The notes below the pieces were generated by a model. That model was given only the letters and a program-made list of their open reading frames with translations, had not been told where the DNA came from and searched no databases. This document shows positions 23,644-23,676 of a DNA stretch of 23,676 nt, piece by piece. Position 1 is the stretch's first letter, and the number at the start of each line of letters is the position of its first letter. This DNA is from a virus, in the IMG/VR virus record IMGVR_UViG_3300030333_005156, positions 1 to 23,676 of that record; one strand, written 5' to 3'. Position numbers and translations under genes: made by a program.

Positions 23644-23676
23644 TTATTTTACTAATAGTTTAGAATCTCCTGGTTC
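23644..23676 (-). CDS. Possible 3' end of an upstream gene (partial)
   Basis: At the right edge one minus-strand frame reads EPGDSKLLVK and then TAA at 23646-23644. The other two frames close earlier. With only ten residues visible no product can be named, and the frame choice is uncertain. The 71 bp from 23573 to 23643 hold only the ribosome site of the next gene and AT-rich sequence. Confidence 0.3.
   Translation of the reverse strand, partial: EPGDSKLLVK

Overview
The window looks like part of an AT-rich, T4-like tailed phage genome, probably marine. Almost every gene lies on the minus strand, the genes are packed with 1-20 nt overlaps or short gaps, and there is a replication/recombination block (Mre11/Rad50-type nuclease, toprim primase, PD-(D/E)XK-like nuclease) plus virion structural genes at both ends. 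The host is most likely a Gram-negative bacterium of the wider Bacteroidota/FCB group (Marinimicrobia-like is my best guess). Five predicted secreted proteins have Gln right after the signal-peptidase site (the 'Bacteroidetes Q-rule'), one ends in a type IX secretion (T9SS) sorting domain, and another resembles the PorV/PorQ outer-membrane family. Many genes have clear AGGAG-type ribosome binding sites, which is less typical of Bacteroidota proper. The host call is an inference.

Layout: (1) 1-5907, minus: the N-terminal 1969 codons of a giant tail fibre/host-specificity protein that runs off the left edge. (2) 5908-6197: a short divergent region with a perfect palindrome, and the only plus-strand gene, a ribbon-helix-helix regulator. 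(3) 6174-11309, minus: a single-chain Mre11-Rad50 (gp47-gp46) fusion, primase, SGNH-like protein and nuclease, all overlapping. (4) 11353-13999, minus: a possible 26-aa ORF, HExxH metallopeptidase, PAP2 phosphatase, a membrane coiled-coil protein, a 47-aa basic protein, a holin-like protein and a spanin-like protein. (5) 14012-16546, minus: two CsgG-fold-like proteins flanking a candidate outer-membrane barrel, plus a secreted membrane protein. (6) 16567-20758, minus: a second membrane coiled-coil protein, an 18-aa protein with seven cysteines, a PorV/PorQ-like protein, a 36-aa membrane microprotein and a 916-aa cohesin-like T9SS cargo protein, linked by stop/start overlaps. (7) 20864-23572, minus: three virion structural proteins, two of them paralogous.

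The most interesting region is 12.5-20.8 kb. A phage appears to carry a complete envelope-directed cassette: proteins anchored in the inner membrane, a CsgG-like lipoprotein pore candidate, outer-membrane barrels, and a self-contained T9SS cargo plus PorV-like partner. This suggests that the phage displays a large protein on the infected cell through the host type IX system, or remodels the outer membrane for superinfection exclusion, adhesion or lysis. The family calls rest on motifs and my memory of the families; no searches were run.
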